From the NCBI GenBank assembly GCA_965203535.1, contig OZ241897.1, positions 4,836,001 through 4,900,000 of the forward strand: a DNA stretch of 64,000 bases. The letters run 5' to 3'. Shown here piece after piece: positions 35,549 through 44,157 of this stretch; positions within the stretch are counted from its first letter, which is position 1, and each line of letters starts with the position of its first letter. Under the pieces are notes generated by a model. It saw nothing but the letters and a program-made list of their open reading frames with translations. It had not been told where the DNA came from and made no database searches. This DNA is from JAJDTT01 sp022827025 (GTDB lineage: Bacteria > Acidobacteriota > UBA6911 > RPQK01 > JAJDTT01). The position numbers were made by a program, and so were the translations under genes.

Positions 35549-37290
35549 CAACGGCCTCGACTGCCGGACCCGCCGCCTCGGGCGCCGGACCCACCCCCTC
35601 GCGCGCCGCTCCGGCTGCTCGAACTCCGGCCCCGGCGCGGCCCGAAGGCTCCGCTGAAGGGAGAACTGCTGCCGCTCTGGACCTGGCCCGATTCGTCCAG
35701 CTTCCAGGTGATGATGCTTTCGCCCTCCTCCAGATCGCCGCGCAGGATGGCCGTCTCCCTTCCGTCGGTGATGCTCAGGAGGACGCGGCGCGGTTGAGGC
35801 TCGGCGTTCTCGTCCAGCACCCAGAGCAGACCGGGCCGGGGGCGGGTCCGCTCGGCGCGGGGAAACCGGATCTTGGGACCCGGGCGGATTCCATACTGTT
35901 CGATGGTGGAGATTCCGATCTCGGCATGGGATATCTCGTCTCCGCCCCGGCGCGGTCCCCTCCGTTGCCCTCCCGGGCCACGGCCTCGTCCGCCCCAACC
36001 CGGGCGGCCTTCTCCGCCGGCAGCGTCGGCCATGGCGGCCCGGTCGGCTCCCGGGCCTCGTCCGGGACCGGCCATGGCGGTGCCGGGCCCGCCTCCCGAA
36101 GGCCGCCTTCCGCCGCCTCGCATCAGGGCTCGAATCTCGTCCGGAGACATTCCCTCGGGCCGGAAACGAAGCGCCGAGTTGGCCACCTTCAGCACGTCGA
36201 CTTCCTGTGCGACCACGAAGTTGACGGTGGCCGTCATGGAGGGCCGGAGCTTCAATTGCGTGTTCTCCACGTCGATGATGACGTTGTAGACCACGACGTT
36301 CGTGGCCCCGCCGCCGCTCTGGGCTCCGCCGGACTGGGAGTCGGAGTTGGGGAGCTTGGAGCTCAGGCGGATCTCGGAGATCTTGCCTTCGAAGCTCTGT
36401 CCCGGAAACGCGTCCACGGCAAAATCGACCTGGGCCATCTCGGAGATGGCGCCGATGTCCGCTTCGTCGATCTGGGCGATGACCTGCATCTTGGTCAGGT
36501 CGTTGGCGATGAGGAAGAGGACGGGCGCCTGGAAGCTGGCGGCGACGGTCTGGCCGATGTCCACGTTGCGCTCGATGACCACGCCGTCGATGGGAGAGGT
36601 GATGTTGGTGTAGTGCAGGTTGACTTCGGCCATCTTGAGGCTGGCGCTGGCCTGCTGCACGTTGGCGGCGGCCTGGTCATTCTGGGCGTGGGCCGAACGG
36701 ATGGAGGCTTCCACCTGGCTGACCTGGGCGCGGTTCTGGCTCAGGCGCGCCTTGGCCTGATCGAACAGGGCCTGGGCGTTCTCCAGATCGCGATCCGAGA
36801 TCACCTCGGCTTCGTAGAGTTCGCGGCTCCGTTTCAGCTCCCGCTGGGCTTCCTGCAGGTTGACCTCACCCACCTCCACGTTGGCCCGGGCGCTTTCCAA
36901 CTCGGCCTTCCGGTTGATGAGGTTGGCCGCGGCGCTCTTGACGGCCGCTTTGGCCGTAGCCAGCGAGGCCTTGGCCCGCTCCAACTGGGCCTCGAAGTTG
37001 GCCGGGTCGATGATGGCCAGGGTCTGGCCCTTCTTGACCACGCTGTTGAAGTCGGCGTGGAGCTCCTGGATCCTTCCCGAGACCTGACTTCCCACCTGCA
37101 CCGTCACCACGGCCTGTAGCAGACCGGTGGAGCTGACGGTTCGCCTCACGTCTCCGCGGCTCACCGGGACGGTCAGGTAGTCTTCGCCCGGCTGGCTGTC
37201 GGAGGGGCCCAGGTAGAGATAGCCGGCCGCGGAAACGGCCAGGACCAGGATGATGGTGACGACGGTGCGTAGGGTGCGCTTTTTTCTCAC
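35548..37290 (-). CDS. MacA/HlyD-type periplasmic adaptor with Gly/Arg-rich segments
   Basis: The protein has 580 residues, longer than MacA (about 370). One membrane anchor (about 8-27) is followed by lipoyl and hairpin domains: VGSQVSGRIQELHADFNSVVKKGQ, a long coiled-coil hairpin (about 95-225), TSPIDGVVIERNVDIGQTV, then the beta-barrel. A Gly/Arg/Pro-rich insert lies at about 385-445 (for example GRGRGPGGQRRGPRR) and the last 40 residues are Ser/Gly/Arg repeats. The adaptor bridges the inner-membrane transporter and an outer-membrane channel, which is not in this window. Confidence 0.9.
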   Translation of the reverse strand: MRKKRTLRTVVTIILVLAVSAAGYLYLGPSDSQPGEDYLTVPVSRGDVRRTVSSTGLLQAVVTVQVGSQVSGRIQELHADFNSVVKKGQTLAIIDPANFEAQLERAKASLATAKAAVKSAAANLINRKAELESARANVEVGEVNLQEAQRELKRSRELYEAEVISDRDLENAQALFDQAKARLSQNRAQVSQVEASIRSAHAQNDQAAANVQQASASLKMAEVNLHYTNITSPIDGVVIERNVDIGQTVAASFQAPVLFLIANDLTKMQVIAQIDEADIGAISEMAQVDFAVDAFPGQSFEGKISEIRLSSKLPNSDSQSGGAQSGGGATNVVVYNVIIDVENTQLKLRPSMTATVNFVVAQEVDVLKVANSALRFRPEGMSPDEIRALMRGGGRRPSGGGPGTAMAGPGRGPGADRAAMADAAGGEGRPGWGGRGRGPGGQRRGPRRGGDEISHAEIGISTIEQYGIRPGPKIRFPRAERTRPRPGLLWVLDENAEPQPRRVLLSITDGRETAILRGDLEEGESIITWKLDESGQVQSGSSSPFSGAFGPRRGRSSSSRSGARGGGSGARGGGSGSRGR

Positions 37291-37357
37291 AAAATGATTA
37301 TACGCCTGCCGATCTCACATGTTTCAACGAAAAATGAAGAGCTGCCGGAGAACCCGG

Positions 37358-39154
37358 TCAGCGCCCTTCGGAGGTCCCGGAGCCGGACTGGATCAGGGAG
37401 ACTTCCACGTAGCGAACGCCCACTGGTTTGCCGCCCCTCTGAAGCGCGGCCTCCAGGCGGGCCCCACCCTCATCCAGCCGGATCCGGTCAAACCTGACCT
37501 CGGATGTCCCAGGGTCGAAGGTTTGGTTTCTTCGGACTTGTTGAACCCTCAACTCGGCTTTCCCGCCAGCGGATGCAGGGCCGAAGAGGAACCGGATCCG
37601 ATAGGTGCCCGCGGCATGGACCTGGATTTCCCAAAACCCCAGGTCGGTGTCTCTCCATCCGTCGGGACCCACCATGCGCCAGTCCTGGCGAGTGAGGATG
37701 ACGGGGTCCTCGTGGACGGTGCCCACCGCGATCCGCGGAGGAGCGTAGCCACGGGTGGAGGAAACGTCCTGGAGCCAGTCCACATACGCGGAGCGAAGCC
37801 GCGCCACCACTTGGGGATGTCCGCCTGAAATGTCCTGTTTCTCTCCCGGGTCGGCCTCCAGATCGTAGAGTTCCAGGGGATAGTCCTCGAATGTCTCGCC
37901 GGGGGGCAGACCCCGGGTGGCGAAAGCCACCGGCTGAACCAGCTTGTACCGCTGCTCGATGGCGGCGAAGTGGCGGAAGGGTTGGGGCTCGTTCCCCCGG
38001 TGGGACTGGATGAAGAGGGTCCGGTCCCCGGGAACCCCGTTGTTGCCGTCGAGCCGGCTCATGAGGCTGACTCCGTCGAAGACAGCCCCGTCGGGGGCCG
38101 CGACTCCGGCCACCTCCAGCAGAGTGGGCATGAGGTCGATGTGGGCGGCGATGCCGTCGTCGGCGCCCGGCTCGAGCCGCCCCGGCCAGCGAAGCAGAAA
38201 GGGCACCCGAATTCCCCCGTCGTAGACCGTGCCCTTGAGTCCTCGGAGCCCGGCGGTATAGCGCTGTGTGGTGGCTCCGTTGTCGGTCATGAAGATGACG
38301 ATGGTGTTCTCCTCCAGCCCCAGCCGCTCCAGGCCCTCCATCAGCCGGCCCACGTTGTCGTCGATGTTGGTGATCATGCCGTAGATGCGCGCGTCCTTGT
38401 CCTCCAGACCGGCCTCCAGGTAGGACTGGCGATAGGACTCGGGGACGTCGTAGGGAGAGTGGGGCGCGTTGGTGGGAATATAGGCGAAGAAGGGGCTCTC
38501 CCGGTTCTGCTCGATGAACTCCAGCGCCTCCCGGAAGAAGATGTCGGTGCAGTAGCCCGGGTATGGCTTGGCCTCTCCGTTGTGCTGCAGGATGGGGTCG
38601 AAATAGGAGGTTTCGGGCGGGTCGGAAGGCTGGCCGATGCCGCCGCCCTTGTGGACCACCGACTCCTGGAAGCCCTGGTCCATGGCCCGGAGTGGATAGT
38701 TGTCCCCCAGGTGCCACTTCCCGAAGATGCCGGTCCGGTAACCCGCCGCCGAGAGAGTCTCGGCCAGGGTGACCTCGTCCGAGTGCATCATGGCCCGCCC
38801 CACGTAGGTGTCCACCACGCCGGTCCGGTAGTTGTAGCGGCCGGTCATGAGGCTGGCCCGGGTGGGAGCGCAGACGGGAGAGACGTAGAACCGGGTCAGC
38901 TCCATGCTCTGTGCCGCCAGGCGGTCGAGGTGGGGCGTGCGGAGGACGTCGTCCCCATGGCTTCCCAACTGGGCCCAGCCCTGGTCGTCGGTGATGACGA
39001 GAATGATGTTGGGCCGGCCGGATTCCTGAGGCGGGGGAGGCGAGCAGCCGAACCACAAACAGCACGACAGGAGCAGGAGTCCGGATCGGCGGCCGGGCCC
39101 GCGAGGGCGACTGCCGGCAGTGGAGGCAATTGGAAAATCAGTTGTAGCCGACAT
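37358..39154 (-). CDS. Lipoprotein arylsulfatase (type I sulfatase)
   Basis: The protein has 598 residues with a lipoprotein signal (LLLLSCCLWFGC, lipidated Cys37). The sulfatase signature VCAPTRASLMTGRY has Cys95, which is converted to formylglycine by an anaerobic or aerobic maturation enzyme (not in the window). Metal ligands Asp56/Asp57 (ITDDQGW) and the later TDNG motif are present. The C-terminal 100 residues form a beta-rich add-on. It likely removes sulfate from marine or host glycans. The start overlaps the upstream gene by 17 bases. Confidence 0.93.
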   Translation of the reverse strand: MSATTDFPIASTAGSRPRGPGRRSGLLLLSCCLWFGCSPPPPQESGRPNIILVITDDQGWAQLGSHGDDVLRTPHLDRLAAQSMELTRFYVSPVCAPTRASLMTGRYNYRTGVVDTYVGRAMMHSDEVTLAETLSAAGYRTGIFGKWHLGDNYPLRAMDQGFQESVVHKGGGIGQPSDPPETSYFDPILQHNGEAKPYPGYCTDIFFREALEFIEQNRESPFFAYIPTNAPHSPYDVPESYRQSYLEAGLEDKDARIYGMITNIDDNVGRLMEGLERLGLEENTIVIFMTDNGATTQRYTAGLRGLKGTVYDGGIRVPFLLRWPGRLEPGADDGIAAHIDLMPTLLEVAGVAAPDGAVFDGVSLMSRLDGNNGVPGDRTLFIQSHRGNEPQPFRHFAAIEQRYKLVQPVAFATRGLPPGETFEDYPLELYDLEADPGEKQDISGGHPQVVARLRSAYVDWLQDVSSTRGYAPPRIAVGTVHEDPVILTRQDWRMVGPDGWRDTDLGFWEIQVHAAGTYRIRFLFGPASAGGKAELRVQQVRRNQTFDPGTSEVRFDRIRLDEGGARLEAALQRGGKPVGVRYVEVSLIQSGSGTSEGR

Positions 39155-40814
39155 GGAGCAGAATCTGCTTGAGGATCAGTTTCCCGCCGGCCCGGGAACT
39201 GCGCTTCGCCACGCCGACCTCGAACCGGTTCATCCCCTGGCGGACCTGGTCGGCTGAAAGCGTCCCGGACCGGAAGGGAACCCCCGTTTCCCCCTCCTTG
39301 CGAGGCGGCCGGACCCCTTCCGAATCCAGCTCCACGGGCGTCTGATTCAGGGTCACTTCCAAGCGTTCTCCCGGCATCAGGTTGGGGACCTCCAACTCGA
39401 TGTTCACGCCCGCCAATCGTCCGGCCTTCTCGGCCCCGGGGAGGTCATCCCCCACACGCATCTCGACGGAGGTTCGGTCCTGACCGGGACTTCCCGCCAG
39501 ATCCACCGGCACCTGGCCCGGGTAGCTGGCGATGGAGTAGGGGCCCACGTTGCCCATGACGTCCACCGTCTGAACGTAGTCGATGGCGAAGGTCTTGTCC
39601 TGGTAGCGGAGCGCGCCGCTGGAGCCGATGTGGTTCAGGACCTCGTATCCCTCGGCGGTGGGCCGCCCGTAGGAGATCCTGGGGACCCTCCGGTATTGGA
39701 AGTTCCAGAGATAGATGCCGTCGGCTCCGGCCCAGAGGATGTTGGAGGCCGCTCCCCGGAACGCGGCGTCGGAGCCGAACATCTGGGTGCCGCAGTTGAT
39801 GCAGGGGTAGACGGGTACTTGGTGCTTGTGGCCCAGCCGGACCAATTCTTCGGCCGGGTTGGTGAAGGGGACGTAGCCTCCGCCGATGAGGAGGCGGTCC
39901 ACCAGTCCCTCCTTGAGCCAGGTCTCGATGTCGACGCCGATGCGCCGGCAGGCGGCCACCGTGCCCGGGCTGCGGATTCCCAATAGCAGCGGCCTTCCTT
40001 TTCGCTCCGACTCCCGGTCCAGGACCTTCCGGGCCGAGCGGATCAGGTCGGTCATGAGGGGCATGCTCTCCTCCTCCCGGCCCGTCTTGAAGTACCAGGG
40101 CATGCGGAAGAAGTTCAGGTCGACGCCGGCGACGTCGTATTTCTCGACCGTGTTGCGGATCCACCAGAGCCGGTCCTCCCGGACCTGGGGGACGGCAAAA
40201 TCCAGGCCCGACCAGATGGCGGCCGCCTGGCTGCTGAAGACCGGCCCCTTCATGCTCTCGTCCCCCAGCAGCCATTCCGGGTGATCCACCTTCAGGGGAT
40301 AGATCAGCTTGCCCGCCGGCATGCCGTAGGAGTCGTGGGTGTCGTTCATCCGCAGGGAGCCGAAGAGTTCGATCTCGCGGCTGCGTGCGGCGTCCACCAT
40401 GACGGGAGTGGGGTCGGAGATGATCGAATTCAGGGGTTTGCCCAACTGCTGGGTCTCCCAGTAGCGGGTCTTGCCCTTGCCGATGGCGATGGCCCACATG
40501 ATGCACCAGGCGATGCTGTCCACCGGGACTTCCAGGATGGGAACGAAACGCTGAGCCAGGAAGGCCTCGACGCTCTTTTCGGCGTCCTCGCTGTAGCAGA
40601 GGTCTCCGTCGTCATCCAGGATGACGCGCCGCCGGCGCCAAGCGGCCTGCCGGCGCTGTTCCAGGAGTTGAACCGCCGAATTGCCGCCGCAACCGGTCAG
40701 CCCTCCGGCCAGAGAGGCGGACAGGGCCAATCCCGTTCCTCGCAGGAACTGGCGGCGGGAGGGAGATTCGAGGATTGAAGTGCTCTTGGGGTCGACCGCG
40801 GATCGGTTCGGCAT
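39138..40814 (-). CDS. Tat lipoprotein, GHL10-like putative glycoside hydrolase
   Basis: The protein has 558 residues from the ATG at 40814. The Tat signal has RR at 20-21 (SPSRRQFLRGTGLALS), and LTGC (Cys42) forms a lipobox, so it is probably exported folded and lipidated. The middle (about 140-400) reads as a TIM barrel: YDVAGVDLNFFRMPWYF, RPLLLGIRSPGTV, DGIYLWNFQY. This pattern is similar to family-10-like hydrolases (GHL10). The last 130 residues are beta-rich. It probably acts with the sulfatase on glycans. Catalytic residues cannot be assigned with certainty. Confidence 0.65.
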   Translation of the reverse strand: MPNRSAVDPKSTSILESPSRRQFLRGTGLALSASLAGGLTGCGGNSAVQLLEQRRQAAWRRRRVILDDDGDLCYSEDAEKSVEAFLAQRFVPILEVPVDSIAWCIMWAIAIGKGKTRYWETQQLGKPLNSIISDPTPVMVDAARSREIELFGSLRMNDTHDSYGMPAGKLIYPLKVDHPEWLLGDESMKGPVFSSQAAAIWSGLDFAVPQVREDRLWWIRNTVEKYDVAGVDLNFFRMPWYFKTGREEESMPLMTDLIRSARKVLDRESERKGRPLLLGIRSPGTVAACRRIGVDIETWLKEGLVDRLLIGGGYVPFTNPAEELVRLGHKHQVPVYPCINCGTQMFGSDAAFRGAASNILWAGADGIYLWNFQYRRVPRISYGRPTAEGYEVLNHIGSSGALRYQDKTFAIDYVQTVDVMGNVGPYSIASYPGQVPVDLAGSPGQDRTSVEMRVGDDLPGAEKAGRLAGVNIELEVPNLMPGERLEVTLNQTPVELDSEGVRPPRKEGETGVPFRSGTLSADQVRQGMNRFEVGVAKRSSRAGGKLILKQILLHVGYN

Positions 40815-40867
40815 GATCCAGAGAGAATAGCACCTCGAAGCGGCCGCCACATGGTCGACGCCAGCCA

Positions 40868-41788
40868 ATGAGAGGTCGGCCTATAATCGGACCAGTGCGT
40901 CTCATCTGCGGCATTTCACTGCTGTCGGTTCTGTTGGGGAACCAGATCGCGTCCGCCCGGGAGCTGACGGAGAAATCGATCCGGGAGTTGCGGTTGATGG
41001 TGGTGGAGTTCATCAACCAGGACCGGGAGAAGGCCTCGGCGCCTCCGGTGGTGTACTCCGAACCCCTCTCCCTGCTGGCCGACGAGCATTGCCGGGAGAT
41101 GCTTCGGGAAGGCTACATCAGCCACTGGAACCGGGCCGGCTGGAAGCCCTACATGCGGTATTCGCAGGGCGGGATCACGGACCACACCTCCGAGAACATC
41201 TCCAGCATGAACAGCACTCATTTCGTGGTGAGCTTCGACACCGTGAAGGCCGAGCTGACCGCACGCCACGAAGGCCTCATCGGCGAGGAACCGCCGTACG
41301 ACCTGCACCGCCGGAACATCCTGGACCCCCTCCATACCCACGTCGGTGTCGGCGTGGCTTACAGCAAGGCGGGTCTCCGGATGATCCAGATCTTCGCCCG
41401 GAAGTACGTGAGTCTGGAGCCGATTCCCCGGAAGCAGCGACCCTCCTCCGGCGTTCAACTGAAGGGCAAGGTGCTCCAGCCCGGATACCAACTCCAGGCG
41501 ATTTCCATCTTCTACGAACCCCTGCCGGAAGAGATGTCCCTGGCGAAGCTGATGGGCACCTATTCCTACGGATTGCCCGATGACGAGCGGATCTACAGGA
41601 CCCGGCTGCCCTCAGTGATGCGCTACGCCGACGGCACCCGGGGATCGGTGGAGGTCCGCGGCCGGTCCTTCTCCCAGACCATCAAAATCCCCTCCCGAAA
41701 GGGGGTCTACACCCTGGTCGTCTGGCTCGAGAAGGAGTCCGAAACCAAAGGCTTCATGACCACCAACGCCACGGTCTTCGTGGAGTGA
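40868..41788 (+). CDS. Secreted CAP/SCP-domain protein
   Basis: The protein has 306 residues with an N-terminal signal peptide (about 10-30, GISLLSVLLGNQIASA). The CAP-like core (about 35-180) begins with FINQDREKASAPPVVYSEPLS, continues HWNRAGWKPYMRY and ENISSMNST, and ends VGVGVAYSKAGLRMIQIF. The two His and two Glu of the CAP cavity are suggested by HWN, ENIS and HREG-like segments but not proven. A beta-rich C-terminal half follows. It is divergent from the GHL10-like gene with only 53 bases between them. Confidence 0.75.
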   Translation: MRGRPIIGPVRLICGISLLSVLLGNQIASARELTEKSIRELRLMVVEFINQDREKASAPPVVYSEPLSLLADEHCREMLREGYISHWNRAGWKPYMRYSQGGITDHTSENISSMNSTHFVVSFDTVKAELTARHEGLIGEEPPYDLHRRNILDPLHTHVGVGVAYSKAGLRMIQIFARKYVSLEPIPRKQRPSSGVQLKGKVLQPGYQLQAISIFYEPLPEEMSLAKLMGTYSYGLPDDERIYRTRLPSVMRYADGTRGSVEVRGRSFSQTIKIPSRKGVYTLVVWLEKESETKGFMTTNATVFVE

Positions 41789-41927
41789 CCGGCGCAGGTT
41801 GTTGGTGTCTGGAGCTGTGTTATCAGGTGAAGATCCGGCTGCATCTCCTCGTCCCACAGAGGTAGACAAAATGTGGTCCAATGAGACATCCGCCGGGGTG
41901 CGTGATAGGGATGACTGAGGGCTGGAA

Positions 41928-43292
41928 ATGCTTGACAAACTGAAGGTCACCAACTTCAAGGCCTGGTCGGAGCTGGACATGCCACTCGGCAAAGTCACGG
42001 GGCTGTTCGGAACAAACAGTTCAGGCAAGAGCAGCGTGCTCCAATTCCTGCTCATGCTCAAGCAGACCCGGGATGCGACGGATCGCGGTCTGGTATTGGA
42101 TTTCGGGGGCCCGGGAAAACTCACCAATCTCGGGAGTTTTCACGATGTCGTTCACGCTCACGACGAGGAAGGGCAGATTGCCTGGACGCTCGGTTGGACC
42201 CTACCCGGCGTGCTCAAGATTGGCGATCCAGAGGGTAGCCGGAGGGATGTTCTGCTTCAGGGAAATCGACTTGAAACGGAGTCCCACGTTGGATTGAGAC
42301 GTTCGGTGCTCCGGGCGCATTCTCTGGCATACAGATTTGGTGGAGCCACTTTTGCGCTGAAGCCGAAGTCGGAGGGAGCGACCGAATACCGCCTTACCGC
42401 AGATGACTGCGCCGACTTTCGATTCCGCCGCAATCGAGCACGGCATTGGGCACTTCCTGGACCCATCAAGACGTATATCTTTCCCGACCAAGCCCTAAGT
42501 TATTTTCAGAACACGAACTTTCTTAACGAGTTTGAGGTGAGCTACGAAACCCTGATGGACAATATTTTATATCTCGGTCCGCTCCGGGAATACCCGCAAC
42601 GAGAGTATCGATGGTCTGGTACCCAACCGGTTGATGTCGGACCGCGCGGAGAACGTACCATCGAGGCGATTCTGGCCGCCACGGCTAAGGGAGAGACGCG
42701 CAACCTCGGACCGCGGAAGTGGCACAAGCCGTTCCAGGGGATGATCGCACATTGGCTGCGCGAGATTGGACTGATCCATGAGTTCAAAGTAACCGAGATC
42801 GCCAAGGGGTCAAATCTCTATCGGGCCCGGGTCAAGAAGGACCGTGCCAGCCCCGAAGCGATGTTGACGGATGTGGGATTCGGGGTGTCCCAGGTGTTGC
42901 CTGCCCTTGTCCTTCTCTACTACGTCCCCGAGGGTTCCACGGTTCTGATGGAACAGCCAGAAATCCACCTCCACCCGTTCGTCCAGAGCGGCTTGGCTGA
43001 CGTCATTCTCGCTGTCGCCCGTACCCGGAACGTTCAGGTCATCGTGGAGAGTCACAGTGAGCACCTATTGCGCCGGTTCCAGCGTCGCGTCGCAGAGGGT
43101 GAAATGGCAGCGGAAGATGTGAAGCTCTATTTCACGTCGATGGCCAAAGGATTTGCGGAGTTGCGCCACCTTGAAATCAGCGAATCGGGACGGATTCGAA
43201 ATTGGCCGAATAATTTTTTCGGTGACGAGCTTGGCGAGATATCAGCGATCAGAATTGCCGGCTTGAAGCGAAGGCTAGACGGTAATCGATGA
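41928..43292 (+). CDS. AAA ATPase, DUF3696/AAA_21-like
   Basis: The protein has 454 residues. Walker A is GTNSSGKSS (28-36), near VTNFKAWSELDMPLGKVTGLFG. An ABC-type head follows, with VGFGVSQVLPAL as signature-like region, VLMEQPEIHLHP as Walker B with catalytic Glu, and ESHSEHLLRRFQRRV as H-loop region. This is the DUF3696-type member of the OLD/RecF-like ATPases. Its stop overlaps the start of a PIN-like nuclease gene by 4 bases (ATGA), the layout of a two-gene ATPase-effector system. A phage-sensing or DNA-end-sensing role is inference. Confidence 0.85.
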   Translation: MLDKLKVTNFKAWSELDMPLGKVTGLFGTNSSGKSSVLQFLLMLKQTRDATDRGLVLDFGGPGKLTNLGSFHDVVHAHDEEGQIAWTLGWTLPGVLKIGDPEGSRRDVLLQGNRLETESHVGLRRSVLRAHSLAYRFGGATFALKPKSEGATEYRLTADDCADFRFRRNRARHWALPGPIKTYIFPDQALSYFQNTNFLNEFEVSYETLMDNILYLGPLREYPQREYRWSGTQPVDVGPRGERTIEAILAATAKGETRNLGPRKWHKPFQGMIAHWLREIGLIHEFKVTEIAKGSNLYRARVKKDRASPEAMLTDVGFGVSQVLPALVLLYYVPEGSTVLMEQPEIHLHPFVQSGLADVILAVARTRNVQVIVESHSEHLLRRFQRRVAEGEMAAEDVKLYFTSMAKGFAELRHLEISESGRIRNWPNNFFGDELGEISAIRIAGLKRRLDGNR

Positions 43293-43774
43293 AAGAGGGA
43301 AAAGTCGTGATAGACACCAACGTCCCAATTGTCGCGAACGGCCGCGACACGCATGTGGACGACCTGTGTCAACTGCGTTGCATCACGAAGATCCTTGACA
43401 TTCAGTCTTCTGGAACAGTGGTTCTTGACGACCGGGATCTGATATTTGACGAGTACGCGAATCACTTGAACTTCGAAGGGGAGCCCGGTGTAGGCGACGA
43501 ATTCTTCAAGTACATCTTCGATCACTCGTATTCTGGGTCTCGGGTGTTGCGGGTTCGCGTTACACCCACGAACGACTACCAACGGGGTTTCGAGGAGTTG
43601 CCGAATAACGATCTCGACCCGTCGGATCGGAAATTTCTGGCCGTGGCGGTGGTAACCAACGCGCCGATCCTCAACGCCACGGACAGCGATTGGGATGAGA
43701 AGCAAACTCTTCTCGACGGTCTTTCGGTCGTGGTGGAGCAACTGTGCCCCCGTTACGCTGTAGGGAACCGGTAA
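43289..43774 (+). CDS. PIN-like nuclease paired with AAA ATPase
   Basis: The protein has 161 residues. The PIN metal site is seen in order: Asp9 (VVIDTNVPIVANG), Glu55 (LIFDEYANHL), Asp113 (LDPSDRKFLAVAV) and Asp132 (NATDSDWDEK). The fold is thus a probable metal-dependent RNase or nicking nuclease. It begins within the ATPase stop codon, so the two are made together. Unlike VapC it is not preceded by an antitoxin gene; control probably comes from the ATPase. Confidence 0.8.
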   Translation: MKEGKVVIDTNVPIVANGRDTHVDDLCQLRCITKILDIQSSGTVVLDDRDLIFDEYANHLNFEGEPGVGDEFFKYIFDHSYSGSRVLRVRVTPTNDYQRGFEELPNNDLDPSDRKFLAVAVVTNAPILNATDSDWDEKQTLLDGLSVVVEQLCPRYAVGNR

Positions 43775-44157
43775 ACCCCCGTTCCAACCCGGCGTTGTCG
43801 ATAACGGCTCTAAGCAATTGCAGACTCGTTGCCATGCTTCGGAGGGGCGCTCCTCCAAGTTTCTGGTGTTGCGCTGAGGGGCTACTGTTCAAGCGTCCTC
43901 AATTGTCAGAATCCTGTGGTCGCTCGCCCCGGGTCGGGCGGGAAGTTGAATGGATCGAGCGCTGGTCCCTGCTGGCAACTGTCCGAAACGTCCGCTCCGT
44001 CCGAACATGTTCTTGGATCGCTACATTGACCGAGTCACTTTCGACCCCGCTTCATGGCGATCAGTGCTGAGTCGTCGCAGACGACTGCGTGGCACACGTC
44101 CCCTCTTAAGACGGCTTTTGCAGACCTCGATGTATTCGAACGGACAGGGGGAGAATC
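43775..44157. other. Intergenic region in the defence-like island
   Basis: Some 380 bases between the PIN-like gene and the next ATPase. The short open frames here do not resemble proteins and lack ribosome binding sites. No hairpin or repeat stands out; the promoter of the ATPase at 44158 should lie here. Confidence 0.5.
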
